Shown here: positions 40,827-49,500 of the stretch, piece after piece
How positions within the stretch are numbered: the first letter of the stretch is position 1
Layout of the letters: each line of letters begins with the position of its first letter
Assembly (NCBI GenBank): GCA_934630705.1
Contig: CAKTWP010000004.1
Span: 1-64,000 of the forward strand
Origin: an uncultured Clostridia bacterium
GTDB taxonomy: Bacteria; Bacillota; Clostridia; Christensenellales; Aristaeellaceae
Direction: 5' to 3'
Length of the DNA: 64,000 nucleotides
Translations under genes and position numbers: made by a program
Notes under the pieces: model-generated
What the model was told of the DNA's origin: nothing
The model's input: the letters and a program-made list of their open reading frames with translations, nothing else
Database searches by the model: none

Positions 40827-41599
40827 GGTTTCATCTCCTCAAAGGATGCATAGTGATCGTCGGTATAATAAATCAGGCCGTCGCTGCTGAAAATGATACG
40901 TTTTTCGTTGCGGAAGGTTCCGTCAAAATCAATATCGCATTCATAGTATCGCCGTCCCTGCTTTGTGGGCAGCAGGCCCTCGTAGTTGCCAAAGGTGTCT
41001 CCGCCGATGCTTTTTCCGGGGGCCACCTTCCATAAGTTCCCCTGGCTGCTCACCCAGCCCAGCTTCCTGGCCTGCGCTTTGGTGATATAATTCTCCGGCA
41101 GCTCTCCGAACAGGCGCAGATAGGCCGCCACATGCTCCTTGTCCGAATAGCTTTCGCCTTTTACAACGAAGGGCGCTTCGGTGGCCGCCGGGCCGGGCGA
41201 CGCTGTGGGCGCAGCAGACGGCGCTTCCCCATCCAGTTCAGCATACAGCAGCAGATACGTATCGTAGTCGATCTTACCGGTCGGGGATACATCCAGATCC
41301 TGCTGCAGCGCGCGAACTGCGTCCTCCAGTGCGCGGCTGAAATTGCCGTCTGCCTTTCCATCGTAATATCCCAAGCGCTGGAGCGCTTCCTGCATTTCCC
41401 GCACGGCCGCGCCGGAATTGCCTTTTTGCAGCATCTTAAATTCCTGGCGGGAAACGGGCTGATTATCTGCCCGGCCATTGGGAATCAGATAGCCAAAGAT
41501 GCTGCCTGCAATCACCGCCAGCGCCAGCAACAGCATCAGAATGCGTTTCAGCGTGCTGGTTTGCTTTTCCTTTGGTTCCGGGCGCTGATGATCCTGCAT
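40823..41599 (-). CDS. Membrane-anchored peptidoglycan-binding barnase-type ribonuclease
   Basis: A 258-residue protein. Residues 1-18 are polar and cytosolic; 19-40 form a transmembrane anchor. Residues about 52-115 are a PG_binding_1 domain (LQKGNSGAAVREMQEALQRLGYYDG). A Pro/Ala/Ser linker (125-145) leads to a barnase domain (about 155-258). Catalytic residues equivalent to barnase K27, E73, R83, R87 and H102 are K196, E220, R230, R234 and H249, all conserved, so it should be an active RNase displayed at the cell surface. AAAGGAGG precedes the ATG, within the end of the methyltransferase gene. Confidence 0.9.
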   Translation of the reverse strand: MQDHQRPEPKEKQTSTLKRILMLLLALAVIAGSIFGYLIPNGRADNQPVSRQEFKMLQKGNSGAAVREMQEALQRLGYYDGKADGNFSRALEDAVRALQQDLDVSPTGKIDYDTYLLLYAELDGEAPSAAPTASPGPAATEAPFVVKGESYSDKEHVAAYLRLFGELPENYITKAQARKLGWVSSQGNLWKVAPGKSIGGDTFGNYEGLLPTKQGRRYYECDIDFDGTFRNEKRIIFSSDGLIYYTDDHYASFEEMKP

Positions 41600-41602
41600 C
41601 CG

Positions 41603-42820
41603 TTATTCCTCCTTTGCCACCCAGAGGGTGCGGTTTCCATAAATATCCACGATCAGTATCGCCGGCACGCCCCTGATCTGCGGCATTTGCAGCATGGACG
41701 GCAGCGCGGGCGTTTGCTTGCGCCGGGCCGCGCTGGCATGGCAGCGAAACTGACCACCTGCATAAAAGCCCGCCGACCACTGATCCACCGCGTCCAGCCC
41801 GCGGATTTCCCCGGCAGGCGGCGTGTAATCCAGCAGCGTCACATCATAAAAGGCAATGCCGGGATCCAGCCGCGCTTCCATTCGTGCGCCTTTTCCATCG
41901 CAGGGCGCAACAAAACGCATCGGCGTTTCCAGCAGGCGCTTGCGGATCACGCCCAGCGCCAGGGGGCTCACATCCCCAATCAGAAACCGTCTGCCATGCT
42001 GGGCTGCGGCCACCGCCGTAGTGCCCGATCCGCCAAACAGATCGCACACCAGATCGCCCGGCCGGGTGCTGCTGAGGATAATCCGGCTCAGCAGCGCCTG
42101 GGGCTTTTGGGTGTCGTAGCCGGTGCGCTGGGGATCCTTCTGCTGCAAATGGCTCACATCCGCCCATACGTCCCCGGGATACACCGGCTCGTCGTCGTAA
42201 TAGGTATAGGTTTTCCCGCCGGACTGGATGGTGCGATAGGTGCGCCCGTTTTCATCCACGCAGCGGCGCATATGATTGCTGCGGTTTTCGCTGCGGGGCA
42301 GGGGCACGGCGGTAATATCAAAAAACTGCTTGCGGGTTTTACGATAAAACAGAATCACATCGTGCTTTCTGGAAAAGCGCTTCATGCTCCGGCCGCCGGA
42401 TTGATACGCCCAGATGATCTCATTTACGAAATGCTGCTCGCCAAAGATCCGGTCGCACATGATGCGGGCATAAGCGCCCATGCGGCTGTCCAGATGCAGA
42501 AAAAAAGAGCCGGTATCGCCAAGCAACATGCGGGCGTTTTCCACCGCCGGGCGCAGCAGCGCCAGATAATCTTCCTTTGTGGCAAAGCGATCGCTGTATG
42601 CCGGCAGGGTCAGCGTATCCCGGCCCGTGGCCCAGCCCCGCTCGCCCACCCGCATCCGCAGGAAAAAATCCTCTCCCGTCATAAAGGGAGGATCCAGATA
42701 GACGCACTGTGCCTGGCCCGCAAAAGCGGAATAATCCCCCCGCGCATCCCGCAGCAGCACCTGGCCGCCCTCGCCGCTTCCGTGCAGTTCCTCCTGGCAT
42801 GGCATTTGCACCCAAGGCAT
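41603..42820 (-). CDS. Site-specific DNA methyltransferase (N6-adenine or N4-cytosine, beta-class order)
   Basis: A 405-residue DNA methyltransferase. Catalytic motif IV DPPF lies near residue 43 and the SAM-binding motif I DLFGGSGTTA near residue 270, the beta-type order, with a target-recognition region between. A C-terminal tail of about 100 residues is not part of the usual fold. No restriction endonuclease gene is adjacent, so it is an orphan in this window. It lies 3 nt from the barnase gene and 19 nt after the cysteine-cluster gene. GGGGAGGG precedes the ATG. Target sequence unknown. Confidence 0.9.
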   Translation of the reverse strand: MPWVQMPCQEELHGSGEGGQVLLRDARGDYSAFAGQAQCVYLDPPFMTGEDFFLRMRVGERGWATGRDTLTLPAYSDRFATKEDYLALLRPAVENARMLLGDTGSFFLHLDSRMGAYARIMCDRIFGEQHFVNEIIWAYQSGGRSMKRFSRKHDVILFYRKTRKQFFDITAVPLPRSENRSNHMRRCVDENGRTYRTIQSGGKTYTYYDDEPVYPGDVWADVSHLQQKDPQRTGYDTQKPQALLSRIILSSTRPGDLVCDLFGGSGTTAVAAAQHGRRFLIGDVSPLALGVIRKRLLETPMRFVAPCDGKGARMEARLDPGIAFYDVTLLDYTPPAGEIRGLDAVDQWSAGFYAGGQFRCHASAARRKQTPALPSMLQMPQIRGVPAILIVDIYGNRTLWVAKEE

Positions 42821-42839
42821 GATGAAATGCCCTCCCCTC

Positions 42840-43322
42840 TCAGAATTGCTTCAGCTTTTCGATGTAAGCGTCCAGCGCTTTCAAAAAGGCCGCATGCTCC
42901 GGGCAAGCGTACAGCAGCTTTCCCGTCGCCGTCACCGCCGCCACAAATTCCCGGCTCAATCCCGCTTTCCCGCCCGCCATCAGCGGGCAAACCGCCCAGG
43001 CGCGGTGATCCATTTTCGCGCCATTTTCCCTGGGCAGCATGGGAAAAAGCCGGCAGGCCAGCGGCCGATTCGCCCGGTTGCAGACGCCATCACAGGTCAG
43101 CAGCAATCCGCCTTCCGTCACGCTGTCATCCCGCGTAAGGGAAAAACCCTCTGGCAGCGGCGTATACAGTGCTTCCTCCCCCGGGAACAACAGCATGCCT
43201 CCCTGGCCGTCCTCATCGCTGAGGCAGCATGCGCCGCCGCAATAGCGGCCGCAATCCGTGCGCAGGGGCGTTACCTGCTCCAATAAATCCCGGGCCGCCA
43301 TTACCGCTTCCAAGGCTTCCAT
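42840..43322 (-). CDS. YkgJ-type cysteine-cluster protein
   Basis: A 160-residue protein with cysteines in CGRYCGGACC near the start and CDGVCNRANRPLACRLFPMLPR in the middle, plus a late AVCPLM. This is the YkgJ-type cysteine cluster, thought to bind zinc or iron; the function is unknown. ATG 43322 follows GGGAGG by 8 nt; much longer in-frame reading to 43574 would cross the divergent CCA gene and is not credible. It is the first gene of the compact unit leading to methyltransferase, barnase, barstar and regulator. Confidence 0.75.
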   Translation of the reverse strand: MEALEAVMAARDLLEQVTPLRTDCGRYCGGACCLSDEDGQGGMLLFPGEEALYTPLPEGFSLTRDDSVTEGGLLLTCDGVCNRANRPLACRLFPMLPRENGAKMDHRAWAVCPLMAGGKAGLSREFVAAVTATGKLLYACPEHAAFLKALDAYIEKLKQF

Positions 43323-43429
43323 GGGCGCGACCTCCCCATTCTTTTTCATTCTGTATTGTATCACGAATTTCCGGGATTGACAAGGCGGCTTTCCGGGGGT
43401 AAGATGGCTTTCAGAAGGGAGCGATGGCC

Positions 43430-44641
43430 ATGAATTTTCCGTTGCCCGGGCCGGTTGCCCAGGCGCTTGACCGGCTGAACGATGCAGGATATGCCGCCTA
43501 TGCCGTGGGCGGCTGCGTGCGGGATAGGGTGCTTGGCCTGACGCCCCACGATTACGATATCTGCACGTCCGCACGTCCCGGGCAAATGCAGCAGGTGTTT
43601 GCCGGGGAGCGCATCATTGAAACCGGCATCCGCCACGGAACGCTCACGGTGCTGCTATCCGGCATGCCGCTGGAAATCACCACCTTCCGGGTGGATGGGG
43701 CGTATCTGGATGGCCGGCATCCCCAGCAGGTACAGTTTACAGGCCGGGTAGAGGATGATCTGGCCCGGCGGGATTTCACCATCAACGCCATGGCTTATCA
43801 TCCTGCCGAGGGGCTCATTGATCCCTTTGGCGGTCAGGCAGATTGCCGGGCGGGGATCATCCGCTGCGTAGGCGAGCCGCTGCGGCGCTTTGAAGAGGAT
43901 GCGCTGCGGATTCTGCGTGCGCTGCGTTTTTCGGCGCGCTTGGGCTTTGCCATTGCGCCGGAAACGGAGCAGGCTATTTTTCTGCTTCATGAACGGCTTT
44001 CCTGCATCAGTCATGAACGCATTGCCGCCGAGCTGACCGGGCTGCTGGTGGCCCCTCATGCTTCCTCGCTGCTGGCGCAGTTTTCCCCGGTCATTTTCTT
44101 TTTGCTGCCGCCGCTGGATCAGCCCGCCTGGGATCGGACGCTGGCCACACTGCCGCTGCTGCCTGCCCAGCTGCCCTTGCGCCTGGCCGGGCTGATGCAG
44201 GGCTGCGACACGGATACGGCGCGGATGATGCTGCATATGCTTCGCCTGCCCAATCAACTGACGGATGATGTTGCCGGGCTGATTGCCTGGCAGTATGAAC
44301 CGCTTGCCCGGGAAAAGATGCAATGGCTGCTGATGAAGCTGGGGCCGGAACAGGCCCGGCGGCTGGTCATTTTTCAGGAAGCCCTGCAAAAAGCGGCAGG
44401 AGATGCTTCTGCGCAGGATCGGGCGCAGGAACTTCTTCATCGTCTGGATACGCTGGAAGCCGAAAACGCCTGCTGTTCCCTGCGCCAATTGCAGCTCAGC
44501 GGCCGGGAGCTGGCAGCGCTGGGGTATCAGGGTCCCGCCATCGGAAGCATGCTTCATCAGCTTTTAGAGCAGGTAACGCTGGGACAACTGCCCAACGACC
44601 ATGCCGTGCTCCTCGCCGCGGCACGAACCCATGCGCCCTGA
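43430..44641 (+). CDS. cca: CCA tRNA nucleotidyltransferase
   Basis: A 403-residue enzyme that adds or repairs the 3' CCA end of tRNAs. The class II nucleotidyltransferase core has GGCVRDRVLGLTPHDYDICT with the catalytic DxD, and RRDFTINAMAYHP and RRFEEDALRILRALRFSARLGF signatures. No HD domain is seen. ATG 43430 follows AAGGGAG by 8 nt; the ATG two codons earlier is too close. It is divergent from the cysteine-cluster gene. Confidence 0.95.
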   Translation: MNFPLPGPVAQALDRLNDAGYAAYAVGGCVRDRVLGLTPHDYDICTSARPGQMQQVFAGERIIETGIRHGTLTVLLSGMPLEITTFRVDGAYLDGRHPQQVQFTGRVEDDLARRDFTINAMAYHPAEGLIDPFGGQADCRAGIIRCVGEPLRRFEEDALRILRALRFSARLGFAIAPETEQAIFLLHERLSCISHERIAAELTGLLVAPHASSLLAQFSPVIFFLLPPLDQPAWDRTLATLPLLPAQLPLRLAGLMQGCDTDTARMMLHMLRLPNQLTDDVAGLIAWQYEPLAREKMQWLLMKLGPEQARRLVIFQEALQKAAGDASAQDRAQELLHRLDTLEAENACCSLRQLQLSGRELAALGYQGPAIGSMLHQLLEQVTLGQLPNDHAVLLAAARTHAP

Positions 44642-44658
44642 ATCACCTGCCTGCGCAT

Positions 44659-44701
44659 AAAAAACGTCTGGGATGGAAAGCATCCATCCGCAGACGTTTT
44701 T
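44659..44701. terminator. Bidirectional terminator between cca and the S41 protease
   Basis: AAAAAACGTCTG (44659-44670) pairs with CAGACGTTTTT (44691-44701), and GGATG/CATCC close an inner stem. A and T runs on both sides fit termination of both convergent genes. Confidence 0.9.
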
Positions 44702-44764
44702 ATTTGCCAGGATTCGCCGCATAATTTCCGCAAGTTACCTGTCGTTGCAAAAAGCGAAGACGCC

Positions 44765-45985
44765 TTATTGCGCGGCGGGAATCATGCTCTGGGCAGTTTC
44801 CCAAGCCGTTTTCAGCTGGGGATCGGTCAGATCGCCCAAGTCAAAGTACACAGTCTTCAAGTCCTCGGGCATCTCGGCAATCACATCCGGCGTGATGCCG
44901 ATCTTATGCACCTCTGCTCCGGAGGGCAGGAAATACTGGGCGTAGGTCATCTGGAAACCAGCTTCGTCGTTGTCCAGCCCGATCACAGTCTGCACGATGC
45001 CTTTGCCGAAGGTGGTCTGCCCCACCACAGTCGCCCGGCCCAGATCCTGCAGTCCGCCGGACAGAATCTCCGATGCGGACGCAGAGTTTTCATTCACCAG
45101 GAACACCAGCGGGATATCATCCTTGCCATCGGTCGTCTTGTAATCCTCCCGGTTGCCATAGCGATCCTGCGAATAGGCCAGGATGCCCTCATCCAGGAAC
45201 AGATCGCCAATGGAGATGGCCGCGTCCACCCAGCCGCCGCCGTTATCCCGCAGGTCCACCACCAGCGCCTGCGCTCCCTGCGCCCGCAGCGCCGCCAGCG
45301 CATCGCTGAATTCCTTCTGGCTTTCCCCGGCAAATTCGTACATCAGGATATAGCCCACATGGTTGTCCAGCATGGTGTATTCAATGCGGTTCACATGAAT
45401 TTGAGCGCGGGGAATACGGAAAGTGATGAATTCATCGCCGCGCTGCACCTCAATTTCCACTTCTTCGCCCACCTTGCCCCGCATCACGTTTACGGCGTTC
45501 TGCATGGTGTAGGCCGTCACCTCGATGTCCTCCACCCGCACCAGCAAATCGCCCTTGCGCAGGCCGGCCTGCTGAGCAGGGGTATCCCGGAATACCTGGG
45601 TAACCGTGACGGAATAATCCAGATAATTGCCCAGCAGCTGGATGCCGATGCCGGCATATTCGCCCTCGTCATCCTCCCAAAGCTCCTTCCATTCATCCTC
45701 ATTATAATAGAAGGAATAGGGATCCTCCAAGCCATAGAGCAGCCCGCGGGTGGCATTTTCAATCAGCGCATCCACATCCGGCTCCTGATAATACCAGGCT
45801 TCCACGTATTGCAGAATCTCGTCCATCCGGGCATAGCGGCTCATCCGGTCGTATTCGTCCTGAGAGATAGTAACCGTTTTTCCCTTCTTGGTGAAATCGA
45901 ACAGTCCCGCCGCCTGGCCGGTCAGCATCAGGCCCAGGGAAAGCACCACCAGAATGGCCAGCGCCGTCAGCACGCGTTTCTTCAT
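44765..45985 (-). CDS. S41 C-terminal processing protease (CtpA type)
   Basis: A 406-residue exported serine protease. A signal anchor covers residues 7-30. A PDZ domain follows (about 110-190: GIGIQLLGN, AGLRKGDLLVRVEDIEV). The catalytic Ser lies in ENSASASEILSGGL and the Lys in TTFGKGIVQT, the Ser-Lys dyad of the family; LVVDLRDNGGGWVDAA is the characteristic core. It probably degrades or trims envelope proteins. It follows the PucR gene by 20 nt and may be co-transcribed. Confidence 0.96.
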   Translation of the reverse strand: MKKRVLTALAILVVLSLGLMLTGQAAGLFDFTKKGKTVTISQDEYDRMSRYARMDEILQYVEAWYYQEPDVDALIENATRGLLYGLEDPYSFYYNEDEWKELWEDDEGEYAGIGIQLLGNYLDYSVTVTQVFRDTPAQQAGLRKGDLLVRVEDIEVTAYTMQNAVNVMRGKVGEEVEIEVQRGDEFITFRIPRAQIHVNRIEYTMLDNHVGYILMYEFAGESQKEFSDALAALRAQGAQALVVDLRDNGGGWVDAAISIGDLFLDEGILAYSQDRYGNREDYKTTDGKDDIPLVFLVNENSASASEILSGGLQDLGRATVVGQTTFGKGIVQTVIGLDNDEAGFQMTYAQYFLPSGAEVHKIGITPDVIAEMPEDLKTVYFDLGDLTDPQLKTAWETAQSMIPAAQ

Positions 45986-46005
45986 ATGTTTCCCTTTCCG
46001 GCGTC

Positions 46006-47076
46006 TTAACGCCCCTTTTTCGCTTTGGTTTTATTATTCCCGCATTTGCGCATTTCAAGCAGCATTTTGAAGGTCACCGCATCGTCAAACCGCCGCAGAT
46101 CCAGCCCCACCTGCCGCTGCACCTTATCCAGCCGATACACCAGGGTGTTCCGGTGGATATACAGCTGCCGGGCGGTATCGGACAGGTTCAGATCCTTTTT
46201 GAAGAACATTTCGATGGTGTAGAGCATTTCTTCGCTGAACAGCCGTGCGGTGGAACGATTAAAGAGCAGGCTGTGATAATGTTCCGCCATTTCCGGAGGC
46301 AGATCGGATAAAAAGCGCTCCAGCATCATGGCACGATAGACATGCACCGTCTCATCCGGGGAGAAGGTGCGCCCAATCTCAATGGCACGCCGGGCCTGAC
46401 GATAGGACGCATGAAGCTCGCCCACCCCATGGGCCACCTCGCCAATGCCGATGGTAACAGACAGCGCCGTCTCGCCCAGCAGCGTTTCCTGCACGGCGCA
46501 GGCCAGCTGCCGCAGCTCGTCTTCGTCCTCCATACTGCTGGTATCTTTAATGAAAGCAGCCGTATGCTTATCCATGGACACCAGCGTATCCCCATTGCCG
46601 CGGGGCAGAACCTCCTCCAGGATCTCATAAGCCGATCGCTGCTGCACCTGCACCATATGCATCAGCAGCACGCACCGGGGCAGATTGGCAGGGATATGAT
46701 GCTCATCCGCCACGGCTTCCAGCTCGGCCAGAGAAAGCTCGTTTTGCAAAATCCGCTGATAGGCGTTGTTCAGATCATTGCCTGCAGCGCTGGCCGCAAT
46801 GGCCGCGGAAATCATCGCATCGCACAGGGTAAACGCATCCCGGGCGACAGGCGTATCCTCCGTGGTAGCCATCAAAACCCAATCCTGGGAAGCAGCGCAG
46901 AGCTGATACAGCCGCCCTTCCTGATATACCGGCACGCCCTGCTGCACCAGCGGCGGCAGCGCAAAGCGAATATCCTCGTTGGGGATCAGGCTGTTTCCCT
47001 CCGTGTCCAGCAGGGAAATGGGCATATGCAGGCGGGTAATCACCTGCTGGAGCTGAAACAAAAGCTGATTATCCAT
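46006..47076 (-). CDS. PucR/CdaR family transcriptional regulator
   Basis: A 356-residue regulator. The C-terminal PucR helix-turn-helix is clear (LSDTARQLYIHRNTLVYRLDKVQRQVGLDL, about 295-345). The middle region (LSVTIGIGEVAHGVGELHASYRQARRAIEIG) is the GGDEF-like CdaR domain, and the N-terminal 130 residues look like a sensing module. Such proteins commonly control uptake or catabolism of organic acids or nucleobases; the ligand here is unknown. Confidence 0.9.
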   Translation of the reverse strand: MDNQLLFQLQQVITRLHMPISLLDTEGNSLIPNEDIRFALPPLVQQGVPVYQEGRLYQLCAASQDWVLMATTEDTPVARDAFTLCDAMISAAIAASAAGNDLNNAYQRILQNELSLAELEAVADEHHIPANLPRCVLLMHMVQVQQRSAYEILEEVLPRGNGDTLVSMDKHTAAFIKDTSSMEDEDELRQLACAVQETLLGETALSVTIGIGEVAHGVGELHASYRQARRAIEIGRTFSPDETVHVYRAMMLERFLSDLPPEMAEHYHSLLFNRSTARLFSEEMLYTIEMFFKKDLNLSDTARQLYIHRNTLVYRLDKVQRQVGLDLRRFDDAVTFKMLLEMRKCGNNKTKAKKGR

Positions 47077-47279
47077 TGCCAGGCTTCCTCCCTTAGATCA
47101 TGCGCGGAAAACCCAAAGACACAATTGCGCCATACAATAATCCGATTTTCAGTATATCATAAATTGTCGTTTTCGTAAATGCTTTGGGTGGGCGAAAAAT
47201 GTGATTTTACGTCTTTACAAGCGCCGGGATTTGCGATACATTATAGTAGGAAGAATATCCAATTTGAGGTTGAAAGCGC

Positions 47280-48146
47280 ATGATTTACGCCATCTGCAAT
47301 CCCACGGCAGGCAACGGCCGGGGCAGGAAAATCGGGCAGGAGATTGAAAAACGGCTGCTGGAGCAGCATTATGCCTGCCATCTGGAAATGACAAAGGCGC
47401 CGGGCCATGCCACAGAACTGGCCTATGCCGCCGCTCAAAGCGGGGCGGAAACGGTGTTGGCCATCGGCGGAGATGGTACGGCAGTTGAAGTTGCCCGTGG
47501 GCTGATCGGCACCCCTGCGGCGCTGGGGGTTATCCCCGCCGGTACGGGCAACGATTTTATCAAAACCCTGGGGTTGCCCAAGGACCCTCTGGCCGCGCTG
47601 GATTTTGTGCTGGCTCATCCGGCACGGGATACGGACGTGGGCGATGTGAACGGCCGGCTGTTTCTCAACGAAATCGGCACGGGATTTGACGTGACGGTGC
47701 TGGATTTTGCGCAGAAGGCCAAGCGCTTCTGCCGGGGGCTGCTGCCCTATCTTTACGGCGTAATCCGCACGCTGTTTCATTTCCGCGGCATTCAGCTGTC
47801 CTATGCCATGGATGGCGGAGAGATGGTCACCAAAGATGTGTTTGTGATCGCCGTGGCCAACGGCGGCGTGATTGGCGGCGGCATTCCCATCGCGCCGGAA
47901 GCACAGGCGGACGACGGGCTGCTGGACGTGGTGGTGGTGAACAAAATTTGTTCCCGAAACCTGCCTGCCCGGCTGATCGGCCTGATGCGGGGCAAAATTC
48001 TCTCCTTCCCCGAAGCCCAGTTCATCCGGGCGAAAAAGGTGTTTTTCTCTGCAGACAAAATGCGGGTGAATATCGACGGCGAGGTAACGGATGAAGCATC
48101 CGTGGAAGCCCGGCTGCTGCCCAAGGCGCTGCGGATTCACTGGTAA
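47280..48146 (+). CDS. Diacylglycerol kinase-like lipid kinase (YegS/BmrU family)
   Basis: A 288-residue cytosolic lipid kinase. Motifs: NPTAGNGRG nucleotide loop, AIGGDGTAVEVARGL (GGDGT) and IPAGTGNDFIKTLGLP, with DVGDVNGRLFLNEIGTGFD later. The family phosphorylates diacylglycerol, sphingosine or undecaprenol-like lipids; specificity is not predictable. A GAGGTTG element lies upstream. It is divergent from the PucR gene and ends before a good terminator. Confidence 0.93.
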   Translation: MIYAICNPTAGNGRGRKIGQEIEKRLLEQHYACHLEMTKAPGHATELAYAAAQSGAETVLAIGGDGTAVEVARGLIGTPAALGVIPAGTGNDFIKTLGLPKDPLAALDFVLAHPARDTDVGDVNGRLFLNEIGTGFDVTVLDFAQKAKRFCRGLLPYLYGVIRTLFHFRGIQLSYAMDGGEMVTKDVFVIAVANGGVIGGGIPIAPEAQADDGLLDVVVVNKICSRNLPARLIGLMRGKILSFPEAQFIRAKKVFFSADKMRVNIDGEVTDEASVEARLLPKALRIHW

Positions 48147-48171
48147 ACAGCATATTCTATCATTCAAAAAT

Positions 48172-48210
48172 GCCGGAGCATGCCTGTCAGGCTGTGCATC
48201 CGGCTTTTTT
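48172..48210 (+). terminator. Terminator after the lipid kinase gene
   Basis: GCCGGA (48172-48177) pairs with TCCGGC (48199-48204), with GCA/TGC and GCC/GGC pairs inside, followed by six T. It ends the lipid kinase transcript. Confidence 0.85.
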
Positions 48211-48225
48211 CTTTGTTTTTCTTTT

Positions 48226-49500
48226 TCAGGCTTTCACGATCACGCCTACGCCATCCGGAATTACCGTGACCCGCGCATTCGCGCCATGCTTTTCCAGCGC
48301 CTGAATCAGGGCGGTATCCACATCCGGCGCCCAGCGCATATGCATGCTTTCTACCAGCGTGCGGTTTTCCGGGCCGGTGACGAAATAGCACGCTGCCTTG
48401 CACAGCACCCGCGCCAGCATCTGCGCCTCCCATTGATCCATCCGCGTTTCCTCCGGCGGAATGCATTCAATATCCCGGGCCACCTGCTGCGGGCTTTCCC
48501 GCTGGGCAAACCAGCGATAGAAATCCGCGCCGCCCGCTCCGTCCCCCAGGGCGGCGCACATGATAATGGACCCGCCCGGGCAAACACAGGCTTCCGCCGC
48601 CGTCATCCCCTTCACAGCCTGATACACATTCTGATCCAGCGGATAACCGCCATTGGACGTGACCACGATTTCCGCTGGAACCGCCGCCACTTCGGTCAGC
48701 TGCCGGGACAGGGCGCATCCCGCCGCGTGCGCCTGCGCCAAATCCCCGGCCACGGCTGCGATTACCCGTTTATCGCCGTCAATGAGCACGTTCAGGATAA
48801 ACGCCAGCTTCGCCTGCCGGGCGGCAAAAAGCATATCCTGATGGATGGGATTGCCTGCAAGACTGCCCTGCCGGGCCAGCGGGCTTTGAAGAAACCGGGC
48901 GTTGTGGTTATACAGCACCGTCCGTCTCGCCGCCACGCCGGGAAGGATGCTCTTGCGGCCTCCGGAAAAACCAGCGAAGAAATGAGGTTCAATGAACCCT
49001 TCCGCCACCACCAGCTCCGCCTGCGCCACCAGCCGATTCAGCCACAGCTCGCCGCCGGAGGGCAGCAGGCCAAAATAGGCCATTTCCTCCGTTTTTTCCG
49101 CCTGATGCACCACGATTTCTTCCCGCTCCACAATCGCATCCCCCAGCTTGACCCGCAACTCCGCTTCCGTGGTGGGGCGATGCATCCCCGTGGCGATGAG
49201 GATCACAATATGCGCATCCGGGCTGCCGCATCGCAGCTCGGCCAGCAGTGGCGGCATGGTCACCCGGCTGGGTACCGGCCGAGTATGGTCGCTGGTAATC
49301 ACCAGAATCTCTCGCTTTCCCCTGGCCAGCTCCCGCAGGCGCAACGAACCAATGGGGTTTTCCAGTGCCTGCCGCACAAGCGTTTCCTGAGACAGGGAAG
49401 CTGCCGCAGGATGCCTGGGCGTAAGCACCGCCTGCAATTGCTCATCCGCCACATGCAGCGTTTGCGTTTCTTTCCCATAGGGAATTTGAATTGCTTTCAT
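48226..49500 (-). CDS. larA: LarA-family (nickel pincer) racemase-like protein
   Basis: A 424-residue member of the LarA lactate racemase family. Seen are ITSDHTRPVPS, LIATGMHRPTTEAEL and EGFIEPHFFAGFSGGRKSILPGV, which hold the expected catalytic His residues and cofactor lysine region. The nickel-pincer cofactor enzymes LarB, LarC and LarE are not encoded in the window. Many relatives act on other hydroxy acids, so lactate is not certain. ATG 49500 overlaps the rarA stop by 4 nt (ATGA), with AAAGGAGAAGG upstream. Confidence 0.85.
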   Translation of the reverse strand: MKAIQIPYGKETQTLHVADEQLQAVLTPRHPAAASLSQETLVRQALENPIGSLRLRELARGKREILVITSDHTRPVPSRVTMPPLLAELRCGSPDAHIVILIATGMHRPTTEAELRVKLGDAIVEREEIVVHQAEKTEEMAYFGLLPSGGELWLNRLVAQAELVVAEGFIEPHFFAGFSGGRKSILPGVAARRTVLYNHNARFLQSPLARQGSLAGNPIHQDMLFAARQAKLAFILNVLIDGDKRVIAAVAGDLAQAHAAGCALSRQLTEVAAVPAEIVVTSNGGYPLDQNVYQAVKGMTAAEACVCPGGSIIMCAALGDGAGGADFYRWFAQRESPQQVARDIECIPPEETRMDQWEAQMLARVLCKAACYFVTGPENRTLVESMHMRWAPDVDTALIQALEKHGANARVTVIPDGVGVIVKA

